From the NCBI GenBank assembly GCA_913056235.1, contig CAJXMW010000004.1, forward strand, positions 398,364-448,008: a DNA stretch of 49,645 bases. Reading direction: 5' to 3'. The DNA comes from an uncultured Fodinibius sp. Lineage in GTDB: Bacteria; Bacteroidota; Rhodothermia; Balneolales; Balneolaceae. Under the pieces are notes generated by a model. The model was not told the origin of the DNA. It made no database searches and saw only the letters and a program-made list of their open reading frames with translations. Below, piece by piece: positions 8,890-18,339 of the stretch; within the stretch, counting starts at the first letter, position 1; each line of letters opens with the position of its first letter. A program made the translations under genes and the position numbers.

Positions 8890-9659
8890 TGCAACACCAT
8901 TGTAATTCGTAAACTCATGTCATCAGCTTCTTCGAAGTCAAAGCCACTGTATTTCGCACGTATGTTATACGTCGTTTGATCGATAATATCAAGCATTTGT
9001 TGGAGGGTATAGATCTTTTGATGATGCGTTTCCCGAAACTGCTCAACTACGGTTTCCTGGTCTTCGGCCAACTTTTCAATGCGGAACTCGTTTTTGTGGA
9101 TTCTTTTGTCGGCATCGTAGCTGCTTAATCGAAAATATCGGTGGTTATCTTCGGTGTATCCCTCCTCATTATTCAGAAATTCAATGGCCTGCATTGAATT
9201 TCTGGGAGTCGTAAAATCAAAAATGAGTAGGCTTTCTGGAGTCAGAACCTTTTTTGTCTCGGACAAAAACTTGAGAATTTCTTCCTCGGAATGCAGATAA
9301 TTGATGCTGTCAAAGACGCAAAAAACGATATCAAATGTTTCCTCAAGCCTGATGTCCAGAAAGTCCATCACCTCAAAATCCACTTTACAGAACATGGCTT
9401 TATTTTTTTTACGGGCTTTTTGGATCATCTGGGGCGATTTGTCGGTACCGGTAACATCGTAGCACTCCAGCTCATCAAGGAATAGCGAGATAGAACCAGT
9501 ACCACATGCAAGCTCTAGAATACTTTTAGCTTTCGGATGATGCTTTTGGATAATCGCATCGATAAAATCAGCCCATAGCTCATAGTTGACATCTTGCATG
9601 ACGGTATCATAGATGTCTGCCAGCTTTGAATATTCGGGCCTTTCCTGCGATTCTGTCAT
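8871..9659 (-). CDS. Class I SAM-dependent methyltransferase
   Basis: This 262-residue protein has a Rossmann methyltransferase core: motif I ILELACGTGSISLFL (about 43-57), acidic loop VTGTDKSPQMIQKAR, and post-motif VFCVFDSINYL. The N-terminal EYSKLADIYDTVM is a common lead-in. The C-terminal half (HRYFRLSSYDADKRIH and following) resembles small-molecule methyltransferases of this fold, but the substrate cannot be told. Its stop lies inside ftsE and its start overlaps pdxA by 4 nt, so pdxA, this gene and ftsE are probably co-transcribed on the minus strand. Confidence 0.82.
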   Translation of the reverse strand: MTESQERPEYSKLADIYDTVMQDVNYELWADFIDAIIQKHHPKAKSILELACGTGSISLFLDELECYDVTGTDKSPQMIQKARKKNKAMFCKVDFEVMDFLDIRLEETFDIVFCVFDSINYLHSEEEILKFLSETKKVLTPESLLIFDFTTPRNSMQAIEFLNNEEGYTEDNHRYFRLSSYDADKRIHKNEFRIEKLAEDQETVVEQFRETHHQKIYTLQQMLDIIDQTTYNIRAKYSGFDFEEADDMSLRITMVLQCPKDQ

Positions 9660-10663
9660 TGTTTTATAGTTTCAGATTTTCGGTTGTCAGCAAGCTGTAT
9701 TGCCAGATTAAAAGCTTCGTTGAATGAGGAGGGATTGGCTTTGTCTTGACCGGCAATATCGAATGCTGTGCCATGGTCAGGGGACGTCCGAATGATGGGT
9801 AAGCCCGCCGTAAAGTTAACACCGGCGCCAAACGAAAGTGTTTTAAAGGGAATGAGTCCCTGATCATGATACATCGCTAAGATACCGTCGCACTGCTCAT
9901 ACTTTCGGTTACCAAAGAAACCATCCGCCGGTTGTGGACCACTGACGTTCATCCCTTCAGCTTTTAATTGCTCCAGGGCAGGGCGGATTACCTCTTGCTC
10001 TTCAGAGCCAATTATACCGCCGTCGCCCGCATGGGGGTTAAGTCCCAGCACGGCAATGTTGGGCGAAGAAATATTGAAATCGCGCTGGAGCGTTTTATTC
10101 ATGATTGCAACATATTTCTTAACTGTATTCTCCGAAATATGTTTGGGAACTTCAGCGATGGGAATATGTACCGTCACTAATCCAACACGGAGCTTATCGT
10201 GTACCAGCATCATCATGAAATCATTAATGCCGGTTTTTTCTGCCAGGAATTCAGTATGGCCGGGAATGTGATATCCCGCAAGATTTACCGCCTCTTTCGA
10301 TATCGGAGCTGTCACCAAGGCATCAGCCTGCTGAGATTTGCACAGTTCAATTCCTTTCTCAACGGCCAGCATCGCACATCTGCCTGACTGTTTGGTAAAG
10401 GCACCAGGGCTCACAACAACATCTTCATCGCCATAACTTTCCAGCAGATTAGTGGTACCTTCCTCCGCTTGATCAATGGATCGGATGCGATGATAGGATA
10501 CATCCGAGCTTAGGGTATCAGCATAAGAATCAATGACGGAAGAATTGCTTAAGATAATGGGGGTAATCCCATCTAAAGTATTGGCTTGCAAGGTTTTAAG
10601 TACAACCTCCGGGCCAATGCCATTGAAGTCGCCGCTGCTTATGGCAATACGTTGATTCATCAA
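9656..10663 (-). CDS. pdxA: 4-hydroxythreonine-4-phosphate dehydrogenase
   Basis: This 335-residue NAD-dependent enzyme acts in the DXP-dependent pyridoxal 5'-phosphate pathway. Family features are GDFNGIGPEVVLK at the N-terminus, LVTAPISKEAVNLAGYHIPGHTE, the metal-binding LNPHAGDGG, YHDQGLIPFKTL and TSPDHGTAFDIAG. Length is as usual. Translation may begin at the second of two adjacent Met codons. Its 3' end overlaps the methyltransferase gene, and the GWxTD gene ends 10 bp upstream, so this is the middle of a four-gene minus-strand unit. Confidence 0.94.
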   Translation of the reverse strand: MMNQRIAISSGDFNGIGPEVVLKTLQANTLDGITPIILSNSSVIDSYADTLSSDVSYHRIRSIDQAEEGTTNLLESYGDEDVVVSPGAFTKQSGRCAMLAVEKGIELCKSQQADALVTAPISKEAVNLAGYHIPGHTEFLAEKTGINDFMMMLVHDKLRVGLVTVHIPIAEVPKHISENTVKKYVAIMNKTLQRDFNISSPNIAVLGLNPHAGDGGIIGSEEQEVIRPALEQLKAEGMNVSGPQPADGFFGNRKYEQCDGILAMYHDQGLIPFKTLSFGAGVNFTAGLPIIRTSPDHGTAFDIAGQDKANPSSFNEAFNLAIQLADNRKSETIKQ

Positions 10664-10672
10664 AACTTTAGG

Positions 10673-12085
10673 TTACTTCGATTGATCTTTGACCAGCTTA
10701 AAATCTCCGAAACCAGTCGTTGCTTTAAAGACAAATTGGCGATCTTTATAGGTCCATATTTCAGTTGTAGCTCCTTCGGTGGGGAATTTTCGATTAATAT
10801 TCTGGGGCGGTCCAAACTTGATGTAGATTTTACCCTGGTCACTGTTGTAGCCCAAGGTGTTGTCGGTAGTAAAATTCCTGTAGGCATAATCGATGCGCCG
10901 ATAATATTCGGCCATCAGCTCGTTAAATTCAGTGTTGGGCGTGGGATCTTGTTTCTCCCAGTATTCTCGAAACTTCTTCTCACGTTCCATTTGTGTGCCT
11001 CTTGATAGCCTGTCCATGGTTTTTTTATCAGCAATAAATCGGAGCATATCTATGGCCACGTCCAAGTTGAGCAGGCTTGTTGGCATATCTATCCAAAGCG
11101 AACGGTAGGTACCTTGTGATACCAACTTTTTGTCATTCTTTTTGATGCTCACCCGGTACAGGGCATTGGCAAAATTACTGTTTGGTACTTCTAGCAGTGC
11201 ATAGGCAAATCCATTGTTATCGGATTTAAGATCGATAAACGTTTCTTTGTCACCGGATGAAATAGAGGGTCTAATTCCCGTACGAATTTGATCTGGGGAC
11301 AAGTCCGTGGCGAATACCTGTTTTTGTCGGCTCGTATCCTTATCCACAACATTAAGTTTGTTAATACTGAGCGAGTATTGAGCGTTGGACTCATAGCTCG
11401 GAATATATGCCATCAGGTAAAAATCTTTGGCATATTCTACATTATTGCCCCGGTTTACAAGTTGGAGTCGAGATGTTCTTCGATCAGTTTGTAATTGGTC
11501 TCCCAGGATGATATTGCCAATCTTCATCTCGTCATATGGCTCAATCCTGACAAATTGGGTACGTGAAATACGACTCTCAGTCTCTTCTCCCCGTTTCATT
11601 TGCAACACATAGTTATAGCTGCCGGGCTCAAGCGCTACATCCAGATAACCTGTAAGAAATTTCTGTTTGGACTGGCTCTGCTCGTATGTTTTGGCATAGG
11701 CGGTATCCGACCAGAACGCGCGTCCCATCGGCTCAAGGCCATCAACAGAGATGTTTTCATCCCTTTTGCGTTTCTTAAATCGTTTGTTGGCCTTAAACAC
11801 CTCCATACTGAGATTGACCGTACTGAAAAATTGCTTGTCAGAATTACGCTGGCCCGTCTTTTTGAATGGTAAAAAGCTGTGTGAAAAGCTGAAAACAGAA
11901 GTGAATGTCACAGTTTCATCGTTGTTGCCTGGCAGAGTAATGAATTCAAATGAAACAGGCTGGTCTTGATTACGCATGGTAAGCTCGCGATAACTCACGT
12001 TGCGCTGAGCCCAAAGGTTGGAAACAATTCCTAACGAAATAGTTAACAGTAGCGCCGCCGACAGATGTATTTTAAAGTTATTCAC
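10673..12085 (-). CDS. GWxTD domain-containing secreted protein
   Basis: This is a protein of about 470 residues with a signal peptide (hydrophobic LSAALLLTISLGIV, cleavage near LWAQ). I place the start at the GTG at 12085 because the signal peptide begins there; the frame stays open to a TTG at 12160. The C-terminal third has the features of the GWxTD domain of Bacteroidota and Acidobacteria: KKFREYWEKQDPTP, YYRRIDYAYRNFTT, GKIYIKFGPP and EIWTYKDRQFVFK. The central part is beta-rich and may hold an immunoglobulin-like or C-terminal-barrel-like domain. The role is unknown. It lies directly upstream of pdxA (10-bp gap). Confidence 0.8.
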   Translation of the reverse strand: MNNFKIHLSAALLLTISLGIVSNLWAQRNVSYRELTMRNQDQPVSFEFITLPGNNDETVTFTSVFSFSHSFLPFKKTGQRNSDKQFFSTVNLSMEVFKANKRFKKRKRDENISVDGLEPMGRAFWSDTAYAKTYEQSQSKQKFLTGYLDVALEPGSYNYVLQMKRGEETESRISRTQFVRIEPYDEMKIGNIILGDQLQTDRRTSRLQLVNRGNNVEYAKDFYLMAYIPSYESNAQYSLSINKLNVVDKDTSRQKQVFATDLSPDQIRTGIRPSISSGDKETFIDLKSDNNGFAYALLEVPNSNFANALYRVSIKKNDKKLVSQGTYRSLWIDMPTSLLNLDVAIDMLRFIADKKTMDRLSRGTQMEREKKFREYWEKQDPTPNTEFNELMAEYYRRIDYAYRNFTTDNTLGYNSDQGKIYIKFGPPQNINRKFPTEGATTEIWTYKDRQFVFKATTGFGDFKLVKDQSK

Positions 12086-12246
12086 TTGAATATCCGGTTG
12101 GTTTGGATTGTTTGCCACACTGCAGTTGAAATTAATGAACTTGGAGCGAAATAGACACAATCAATGCTTTTGCGATTGCTAAAAAATCTTATTTTGAAAC
12201 GCTCCAAAATTGCTAACTATTATATCTCATTAAATAAGAAGTAAAT

Positions 12247-13881
12247 ATGGGTTCTCAAGATTCCAGTACTACCTCGCCGCAAGATCTAAAAACGCTCATC
12301 CGAAATATCAATGAAACGGAAGCTGAGATTAAAAAGGGTGGGGGAGAAAAACGCATTAAAAAACATCACAACAAGGGTAAGCTTACTGCCCGTGAACGTA
12401 TCGACATGTTGATTGATGAGGGCACACGCCTATACGAGCTGGGGTTATGGGCTGGTTATGAGATGTACGAAGATGAGGGTGGATGTCCCTCTGGCGGTGT
12501 CGTAACCGGTGTGGGAACAGTTTCGGGACGAGATTGTGTGATCGTGGCTAATGATGCGACGGTAAAGGCTGGAGCGTGGTTCCCGATCACTGCTAAAAAG
12601 AACCTACGTGCCCAGGAAATTGCCCTGGAAAATCACCTGCCAATTGTTTACTTGGTGGATTCTGCGGGTGTTTATCTACCGATGCAGGATGAGATTTTTC
12701 CTGACAAAGAGCACTTTGGCCGCATTTTTCGCAATAATGCTGTGATGAGCGCGAAAGGCATTCCCCAGATTGCCGCAATTATGGGCAGCTGTGTGGCTGG
12801 TGGAGCGTATCTGCCAATCATGAGTGACGAAGCACTTATTGTAGATGGAACCGGCAGCGTGTTTTTAGCTGGCAGTTATCTCGTGAAAGCAGCTATTGGA
12901 GAAGATGTAGATAATGAAACGCTCGGTGGCGCTACAACTCATACCGAAATCAGTGGTGTAACCGATTACAAGGTGGAAGACGACGAGGAGTGCCTCGATC
13001 AAGTGCGTGATCTTGTCGATAAAATGGGTCCATTTGACAAAGCTGGATTCAATCGCAAGGAAGCCATCGAGCCGGCCCGGGATGCTACTGATATTTTCGA
13101 TCTTTTTCCCGATGACCGCAGCAAACCGTACGACATGAATAAGATTCTCGACTGCATTGTGGATGCGGACTCCTTTACCGAGTTCAAGCAGGGCTATGGA
13201 CAAACCCTGATTACCGGTTTTGCCCGTATTGACGGTTGGAGCGTGGGCATTGTGGCGAACCAGCGAAAAGTGACCAAAACCAAGAAGGGCGAAATGCAGG
13301 TTGGGGGTGTCATCTATTCAGATTCCGCCGACAAAGCCGCGCGATTTATCATGAACTGCAACCAAAAGAAGATTCCGATAATTTTCTTCCAGGATGTATC
13401 CGGGTTTATGATCGGAAAGCGGGCCGAGCATGGGGGTATTATCAAAGACGGGGCCAAGATGGTGAATGCCGTATCCAACAGTACGGTACCCAAGATTACA
13501 ATTGTTGTGGGCAACAGCTATGGCGCCGGCAACTACGCCATGTGTGGACGAGCTTACGATCCACGGTTTATGTACGCCTGGCCGTCGGCCCAGATTGCAG
13601 TGATGGGAGGTACACAAGCGGCCAAAGTGCTGACCCAAATTCGGGTTTCTTCTCTTGAAAAGCAGGGTAAAGAGATCACCGAGGAAGAGGAACAGCAGAT
13701 TATGAAAGAGATAAGCGAGCGCTACGATCATCAGACCGATGCGCGCTATGCTGCAGCTCGGCTCTGGGTAGACAGAATAATAAATCCTATTGAGACACGC
13801 GATCGCATTTCCCATGCCATCAAATGCGCAAATCACAATCCCGACATCGAAGAATTTAAAACGGGTGTTATGCAAGTTTGA
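12247..13881 (+). CDS. Acyl-CoA carboxylase, carboxyltransferase (beta) subunit, MCC/PCC type
   Basis: This 544-residue biotin-dependent carboxyltransferase has the two crotonase-fold halves of the family. Residues such as KLTARERIDMLIDEG, GVVTGVGTVSGRDC, EIFPDKEHFGRIF and MGSCVAGGAYLPIMSDE match the 3-methylcrotonyl-CoA carboxylase beta group more closely than PccB. The C-terminal half has GFMIGKRAEHGGIIKDGAKM and GNSYGAGNYAMCGRAYDP. No alpha (biotin carboxylase) subunit gene is adjacent. It would work in leucine or propionate metabolism in the cytoplasm; the exact acyl-CoA is inferred. It is divergent from the GWxTD gene. Confidence 0.9.
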   Translation: MGSQDSSTTSPQDLKTLIRNINETEAEIKKGGGEKRIKKHHNKGKLTARERIDMLIDEGTRLYELGLWAGYEMYEDEGGCPSGGVVTGVGTVSGRDCVIVANDATVKAGAWFPITAKKNLRAQEIALENHLPIVYLVDSAGVYLPMQDEIFPDKEHFGRIFRNNAVMSAKGIPQIAAIMGSCVAGGAYLPIMSDEALIVDGTGSVFLAGSYLVKAAIGEDVDNETLGGATTHTEISGVTDYKVEDDEECLDQVRDLVDKMGPFDKAGFNRKEAIEPARDATDIFDLFPDDRSKPYDMNKILDCIVDADSFTEFKQGYGQTLITGFARIDGWSVGIVANQRKVTKTKKGEMQVGGVIYSDSADKAARFIMNCNQKKIPIIFFQDVSGFMIGKRAEHGGIIKDGAKMVNAVSNSTVPKITIVVGNSYGAGNYAMCGRAYDPRFMYAWPSAQIAVMGGTQAAKVLTQIRVSSLEKQGKEITEEEEQQIMKEISERYDHQTDARYAAARLWVDRIINPIETRDRISHAIKCANHNPDIEEFKTGVMQV

Positions 13882-13890
13882 TTAGTTGGC

Positions 13891-13988
13891 AGTGAACAGT
13901 GATCAGTTTTCAGTAGACAGTATATGACTCCATCAAAAACACAATTGCTGATTAGTTTACAATTAAACCAAAAGTATCACTGTTCACT
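13891..13988. repeat. Intergenic inverted repeat
   Basis: A 13-bp perfect inverted repeat (AGTGAACAGTGAT at 13891-13903 and its complement at 13976-13988) encloses about 70 bp of A/T-rich sequence. The left arm sits in a run of related words (CAGTGAACAGTGATCAG, CAGTAGACAG), and the right arm continues as CACTGAATACTGC, so the imperfect stem is longer. It lies between the carboxylase and the amidohydrolases and could be a terminator-like hairpin or a small dispersed repeat; no U-tract follows. Confidence 0.5.
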
Positions 13989-14098
13989 GAATACTGCTTT
14001 TTCCCTTTACAACTTTTATCGTTTGGGGACTTTAGAATAGATAGCAAAATGCTATTATTTGATCTCAATATTTAACACTAAACCTAAATACCTTTCTT

Positions 14099-15445
14099 AT
14101 GAAGTTAGCGCGAATTACAGTTCTTTGTATCGCCCTTCTGATGGTATTTTCGCTGCAGGTACGGTCGCAGTCCTCACCCGCTGAGGCGTTTGAAAATGTG
14201 ACGATCCATACTGCAGACGGTAATACTATTGAAAGTGGCACCATCGTTTGGCGAAACGGGGTCATAACTGATGTGGGCAAAAATGTGTCTATTCCGTTTG
14301 ATGCCTATGTACGGGATGGCGGTGACAGCCTGCATGTGTATCCTGGATTTATTGATGGCTTGGCACAGTGGGGAAGTCCCGATGTGCCGGATGTAGATAC
14401 GCCCGAACGTCCTGGCGATCCAGGTTATAAGCGAGCCGGAATCCAGCCGCAACGGCGTCCCGCTAGTTTGATGAAGGCAGGAGCCGACGCTTTGACCAAA
14501 GCTCCCAAACACGGATTTACTGCGGCAGGCCTCGGACTTAAAGGGCAGATGCTACCCGGACAAGTGGACCTGTTTTTTATCCAGGGCAATAAGACCAAAG
14601 ATAATGTACTGAAATCTGGTATTGGTGTACTGGCCCAGTTCGAAGAAGCGCAGGGACAAGCTTATCCCTCGACGACCATGGGAGTTATGAGTGAGTTTCG
14701 CCAATTGTTTCATGATGCCAAAGCCCTGAACCAACAGGAGCATTATTTTGCTTCAGTGTCGTCGAACTATCCGGCTCCCGAGGAAAATAAGACCCTTGAA
14801 GCGCTGTATCCGGTAATGGATCAAGAGCAGCCATTTTATTTTGTAGCGGACAGCAAAGAAAATATTGAACGAATGTTCTGGCTGCAGGATGAGCTTGAAT
14901 TCAACGCCGTACTAATTTCTGGTAAAGAAGCCTATAAAAAAGCTGATGAACTGAAGGAACGGAATATCCCGGTCTTGGCTAGTATAGACCTTCCCGAAGA
15001 GCCCGAATGGCGGGCCTCCCAAAAAGAAGAGGGGGAAGAGAAAGAAAAAGAGAAGCCAGCAGAAGAAGTACAGGAAGTGACCGAGGAGATGCGCAAGTTC
15101 CGGGAGCGTCAGCAGGAGGCCTATAAAGCATATGTGCAGAATATAAACAAACTGATTGAAGCTGGTGTAAAAGTCGGTTATGCATCCAACGGACTGGATC
15201 TTTCTGATATCCACAAAAACCTGAAAACCCTTCAGGAAGAGGGTAACCTTTCCGGGAAGCAAATCTTGAAGATGTTTACCCAGTCTACAGCTGATGTCCT
15301 TGGTTACGGACAAAAGTTAGGCGATCTCGAAGAGGGACGCATTGCCAACTTTACGGTTTTTACTAAATCATTTTTGGATGATGAAACTGAAGCACAATAT
15401 TCGGTTTCTAATGGCCAGATAATGGAATTTGAATCTTCTAAATAA
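14099..15445 (+). CDS. Secreted amidohydrolase-like protein lacking the HxH motif
   Basis: This 448-residue protein has a signal peptide (MKLARITVLCIALLMVF, cleavage near VRSQ). The beta-sandwich start (FENVTIHTADGNTIESGTI) and end (DLEEGRIANFTVF) and the central barrel follow the imidazolonepropionase-like amidohydrolase plan. However, at the place where metal enzymes have PGxIDxHxH it reads YPGFIDGLAQWG, with no His pair. A highly charged segment (KEEGEEKEKEKPAEEVQ, near residues 305-325) interrupts the barrel. It is therefore probably catalytically altered or a structural partner. It is first of three tandem amidohydrolase genes (10-bp gap to the next) and likely in one operon. Confidence 0.8.
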   Translation: MKLARITVLCIALLMVFSLQVRSQSSPAEAFENVTIHTADGNTIESGTIVWRNGVITDVGKNVSIPFDAYVRDGGDSLHVYPGFIDGLAQWGSPDVPDVDTPERPGDPGYKRAGIQPQRRPASLMKAGADALTKAPKHGFTAAGLGLKGQMLPGQVDLFFIQGNKTKDNVLKSGIGVLAQFEEAQGQAYPSTTMGVMSEFRQLFHDAKALNQQEHYFASVSSNYPAPEENKTLEALYPVMDQEQPFYFVADSKENIERMFWLQDELEFNAVLISGKEAYKKADELKERNIPVLASIDLPEEPEWRASQKEEGEEKEKEKPAEEVQEVTEEMRKFRERQQEAYKAYVQNINKLIEAGVKVGYASNGLDLSDIHKNLKTLQEEGNLSGKQILKMFTQSTADVLGYGQKLGDLEEGRIANFTVFTKSFLDDETEAQYSVSNGQIMEFESSK

Positions 15446-15454
15446 TCTCGAACT

Positions 15455-16855
15455 ATGAAGAAGGTATTATTATCTATTTTTGCACTGTGCCTGAGCCTGA
15501 CCGGCTATGCACAGGAGACTGGTTCGGTTCTGATTAAGGACGGGACGGTCATCACGATAACAAACGGTAACAAAGCTGATACCGATGTCCTTATCGAGGA
15601 TGGTATCATCACAAAGATCGGTAAAGATCTGTCGGCACCGCGTGGCGTTGAAACAGTTGATGCCTCGGGGAAATATGTCATGCCCGGCATCATCGATGCG
15701 CATTCTCACATTGCCGCGGTCGATGTCAACGAGTGGACTAATCCTGTGACGGCTGAAGTGTCAATGGAGGAATCCATCAATCCCAATGACATTAATATTT
15801 ATTGGGCGCTGGCCGGCGGCGTTACGTCTATCCACCTGATGCATGGATCGGCCAATGTTATTGGTGGACAAAACGAAACGCTGAAACTGCGCTACGGAAC
15901 TGGCATGGACGAGATGCGCTTCGATGGCGCGCCCCGGACAATCAAATTTGCGTTGGGCGAAAATCCCACCAGGGTACACGGACAAGGTTTTAACGTGAAA
16001 CCACGAACACGTATGGGCGTTGAACAGGTAATCCGTGATAATTTTGATGCGGCTCAGGATTACAAGAAAAACCGTCAGGCCTATCTGGCAGCCAAAGAAG
16101 CCTACGAAAATGGTGAGCGTAAAAATCCACCTGTTCCGGTTGCCAAAAATGAGCGTATGGAGGTGCTCGTTGATATTCTTGAAGGCGATATCTGGGTACA
16201 TACACACTCGTACCGTGCCGATGAGATCATGATGTTGATGCGGGTCTTCAACGATTACGGGATCGAAAACTTTACTTTTCAGCATGCCAATGAGGCGTTT
16301 AAGGTAGCCCCAGAACTAAAAAAGAACAATGCTTACACCTCGGTCTTTGCCGACTGGTGGGCATATAAATTTGAAGTCTATTATTCGACGGCGTATAACG
16401 CTTCCATCCTGAATGCCAATGGCGTTAAAAACAGTATCAACTCCGATAGCGGAGAGCTGATTCGTCACCTCAACCACGAGGCGGCCAAGGCGGTACACTA
16501 CGGGAACACTTCAAAGCAGGATGCGCTGAAGATGATCACCATCAATCCAGCGACACAGTTGGGTATCGACGATAAGGTGGGCAGTATTGAAGAAGGCAAG
16601 CATGGCGACGTGGCTATCTGGAGCGGACATCCGCTAAGTATCTACAGCACTGCTGAAGCGACTTATATAGATGGCAAGAAGTACTTTGATCGCTCCGAGG
16701 ATCCCAACGATATGCGCCTTGAGACCAATCCTGAGACCGATTTTGAGGAGACAGACAAGCGCTGGTACAACGAAAATGGTCGTCACGGCAAGACATGTCT
16801 GCAGGGAGCTAAGATCCGCTTTACCAAGAAGGGCATGAAGTACAAAAGTAATTAA
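15455..16855 (+). CDS. Secreted metal-dependent amidohydrolase
   Basis: This 466-residue protein carries a signal peptide (MKKVLLSIFALCLSLTGYAQ). Unlike its two neighbours, it has a full metal site: PGIIDAHSHIA (HxH), HTHSYRADEI, FQHANEAFK and NSINSDSGE, matching H-x-H, H, H and D of the imidazolonepropionase/cytosine-deaminase-like superfamily. The end has the usual GSIEEGKHGDVAIW beta-sandwich return. It is likely the active member of the three-gene set, acting in the periplasm; the substrate is unknown, although dipeptide-like or cyclic amides are common in the family. The next gene starts 6 bp after its stop. Confidence 0.87.
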   Translation: MKKVLLSIFALCLSLTGYAQETGSVLIKDGTVITITNGNKADTDVLIEDGIITKIGKDLSAPRGVETVDASGKYVMPGIIDAHSHIAAVDVNEWTNPVTAEVSMEESINPNDINIYWALAGGVTSIHLMHGSANVIGGQNETLKLRYGTGMDEMRFDGAPRTIKFALGENPTRVHGQGFNVKPRTRMGVEQVIRDNFDAAQDYKKNRQAYLAAKEAYENGERKNPPVPVAKNERMEVLVDILEGDIWVHTHSYRADEIMMLMRVFNDYGIENFTFQHANEAFKVAPELKKNNAYTSVFADWWAYKFEVYYSTAYNASILNANGVKNSINSDSGELIRHLNHEAAKAVHYGNTSKQDALKMITINPATQLGIDDKVGSIEEGKHGDVAIWSGHPLSIYSTAEATYIDGKKYFDRSEDPNDMRLETNPETDFEETDKRWYNENGRHGKTCLQGAKIRFTKKGMKYKSN

Positions 16856-16884
16856 TTGAAATGAGTAAACACGCAGATATTATT

Positions 16885-18207
16885 ATGAAGTATTTCAAAT
16901 CAATTTTGAGCGCTTGTCTCTTGGTTCTATTTGTGGGGATGAGTGCGGAGGCGCAAATTACCGAGAAAGCTGAGTACGGTAAGTTTGCGATCACAAACGC
17001 AACCATTCATACTGTCACCAATGGGGTAATAGAAAACGGAACGGTTCTCATTGATGGCAAAAAGATCGTCGGTGTGGGGCAGGATGTAGAGATCGGTTCG
17101 GATTATGAGAAGATCGATGCCTCCGGCAAGCATGTGTATCCTGGTTTTATGGATGCCGGAACACAGCTCGGCCTCCAGGAAATTGGGGCTGTGGATGTGA
17201 CCAATGATCAGGCTGAACTGGGAGAATTCAATCCCCATGTACGTGCGTTTACAGCCATTAATCCAAGCAGTGTGAGTATTCCCGTTACGCGAGTAAATGG
17301 TGTAACGCATGTGATTTCGATGCCGGTATCGGGTCGTCTGGCGGGCAAAGCTACGCTGATTGATCTATACGGCTATTCGCCTGATTCGATGGCTGTTTCG
17401 CCTGACGCTGCAATACACCTAAACTGGCCAACCTCTAAGAAAGGAGGCTGGTGGGATGACCGCTCCAAAGAAGAGGTGAAAAAGGACTATAAGAAAAATA
17501 TTAAGGAGCTCAACGACTTCTGGTCGAAGGCCGAATTTTACGACAAGATGGTGACGGCCTACGAGAAGAATCCCGATGACAAGCAGAAGCCCGATGCCGA
17601 CAAGAAAATGCAGGCGATGCAGGAAGTAGTCAATGGCAAAGTTCCAGTGATTATTTCGGTAGATGCCAAGCAGGATATCCTTAATGCTATTGAATGGACC
17701 CAAAAGCATCCCGATGCCCGATTTATTTTGGCCGGTGTGCAGGACGGTTGGCGTGTGGCCGACGAGATTGCCGAAGCGGGGCTGCCATGCCTGGTATCCA
17801 CGCTTTATACGCCTGAGCGCGACTATGACAATTACCAACGTCCGTATCAAAATCCAGGTAAATTACATGAGGCGGGAGTGAAAGTAGCCATTGCAACCGG
17901 CGGCGTTGAGAACGTCCGGAATGCGCCCTACCACGCAGGATTTGCTGCAAATTACGGTTTAGGCAAAGAAGAAGCCCTGAAGGCCATAACCATCAATTCC
18001 GCCGAAATTTTCGGAGTTGGGGATAAGCTCGGTAGTATTGAAGAAGGCAAGCAGGCTAACCTTTTTATTGCGGATGGAGACCCGTTTGAGCCTATGAATC
18101 ATATAACGCAAGTTTTTATCTCCGGCAATAAAATTCCGATGGTTAGTCGTCACACGCAACTGTATCAGGAATATTTGGATCGCGGTCCGCAGAAGAATAA
18201 TAAATAG
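16885..18207 (+). CDS. Secreted amidohydrolase-like protein lacking the HxH motif
   Basis: I choose the ATG at 16885 because it begins the signal peptide (MKYFKSILSACLLVLF, cleavage near AEAQ); an in-frame ATG at 16861 would add eight residues. The protein of about 440 residues has the amidohydrolase beta-sandwich at both ends (GKFAITNATIHTV and KLGSIEEGKQANLFIADG), but the metal motif position reads YPGFMDAGTQLG, and the later His ligands are also missing (e.g. ILAGVQDGW). It is probably a non-metal paralogue of the neighbouring genes, perhaps a subunit of a complex with the intact middle enzyme. A strong terminator follows. Confidence 0.8.
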   Translation: MKYFKSILSACLLVLFVGMSAEAQITEKAEYGKFAITNATIHTVTNGVIENGTVLIDGKKIVGVGQDVEIGSDYEKIDASGKHVYPGFMDAGTQLGLQEIGAVDVTNDQAELGEFNPHVRAFTAINPSSVSIPVTRVNGVTHVISMPVSGRLAGKATLIDLYGYSPDSMAVSPDAAIHLNWPTSKKGGWWDDRSKEEVKKDYKKNIKELNDFWSKAEFYDKMVTAYEKNPDDKQKPDADKKMQAMQEVVNGKVPVIISVDAKQDILNAIEWTQKHPDARFILAGVQDGWRVADEIAEAGLPCLVSTLYTPERDYDNYQRPYQNPGKLHEAGVKVAIATGGVENVRNAPYHAGFAANYGLGKEEALKAITINSAEIFGVGDKLGSIEEGKQANLFIADGDPFEPMNHITQVFISGNKIPMVSRHTQLYQEYLDRGPQKNNK

Positions 18208-18215
18208 AATATTTC

Positions 18216-18252
18216 AACTGTAGTATACCTCCGAGGTGTACTACAGTTTTTG
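18216..18252 (+). terminator. Rho-independent terminator after the amidohydrolase genes
   Basis: A long stem, AACTGTAGTAtACCT against AGGTgTACTACAGTT, closes a 3-nt loop and is followed by a run of T. It sits 9 bp after the stop of the third amidohydrolase gene and should end that operon. Confidence 0.87.
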
Positions 18253-18267
18253 GTTTATTTAGATTTC

Positions 18268-18294
18268 AGGTGTGGCATGAAAAATGTCACACCT
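18268..18294. promoter_or_regulatory. Hairpin or operator upstream of the nitrilase gene
   Basis: The arms AGGTGTGGCAT and ATGTCACACCT can pair (one G-T) around GAAAA, 46 bp upstream of the nitrilase start. It is followed by TTTGTTATTTT, so it could be a second terminator, or a dyad operator in the promoter region. The sequence alone does not decide. Confidence 0.4.
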
Positions 18295-18339
18295 TTGTTA
18301 TTTTAACATGATCAAAGAACCTAAATACAACCATAGACT

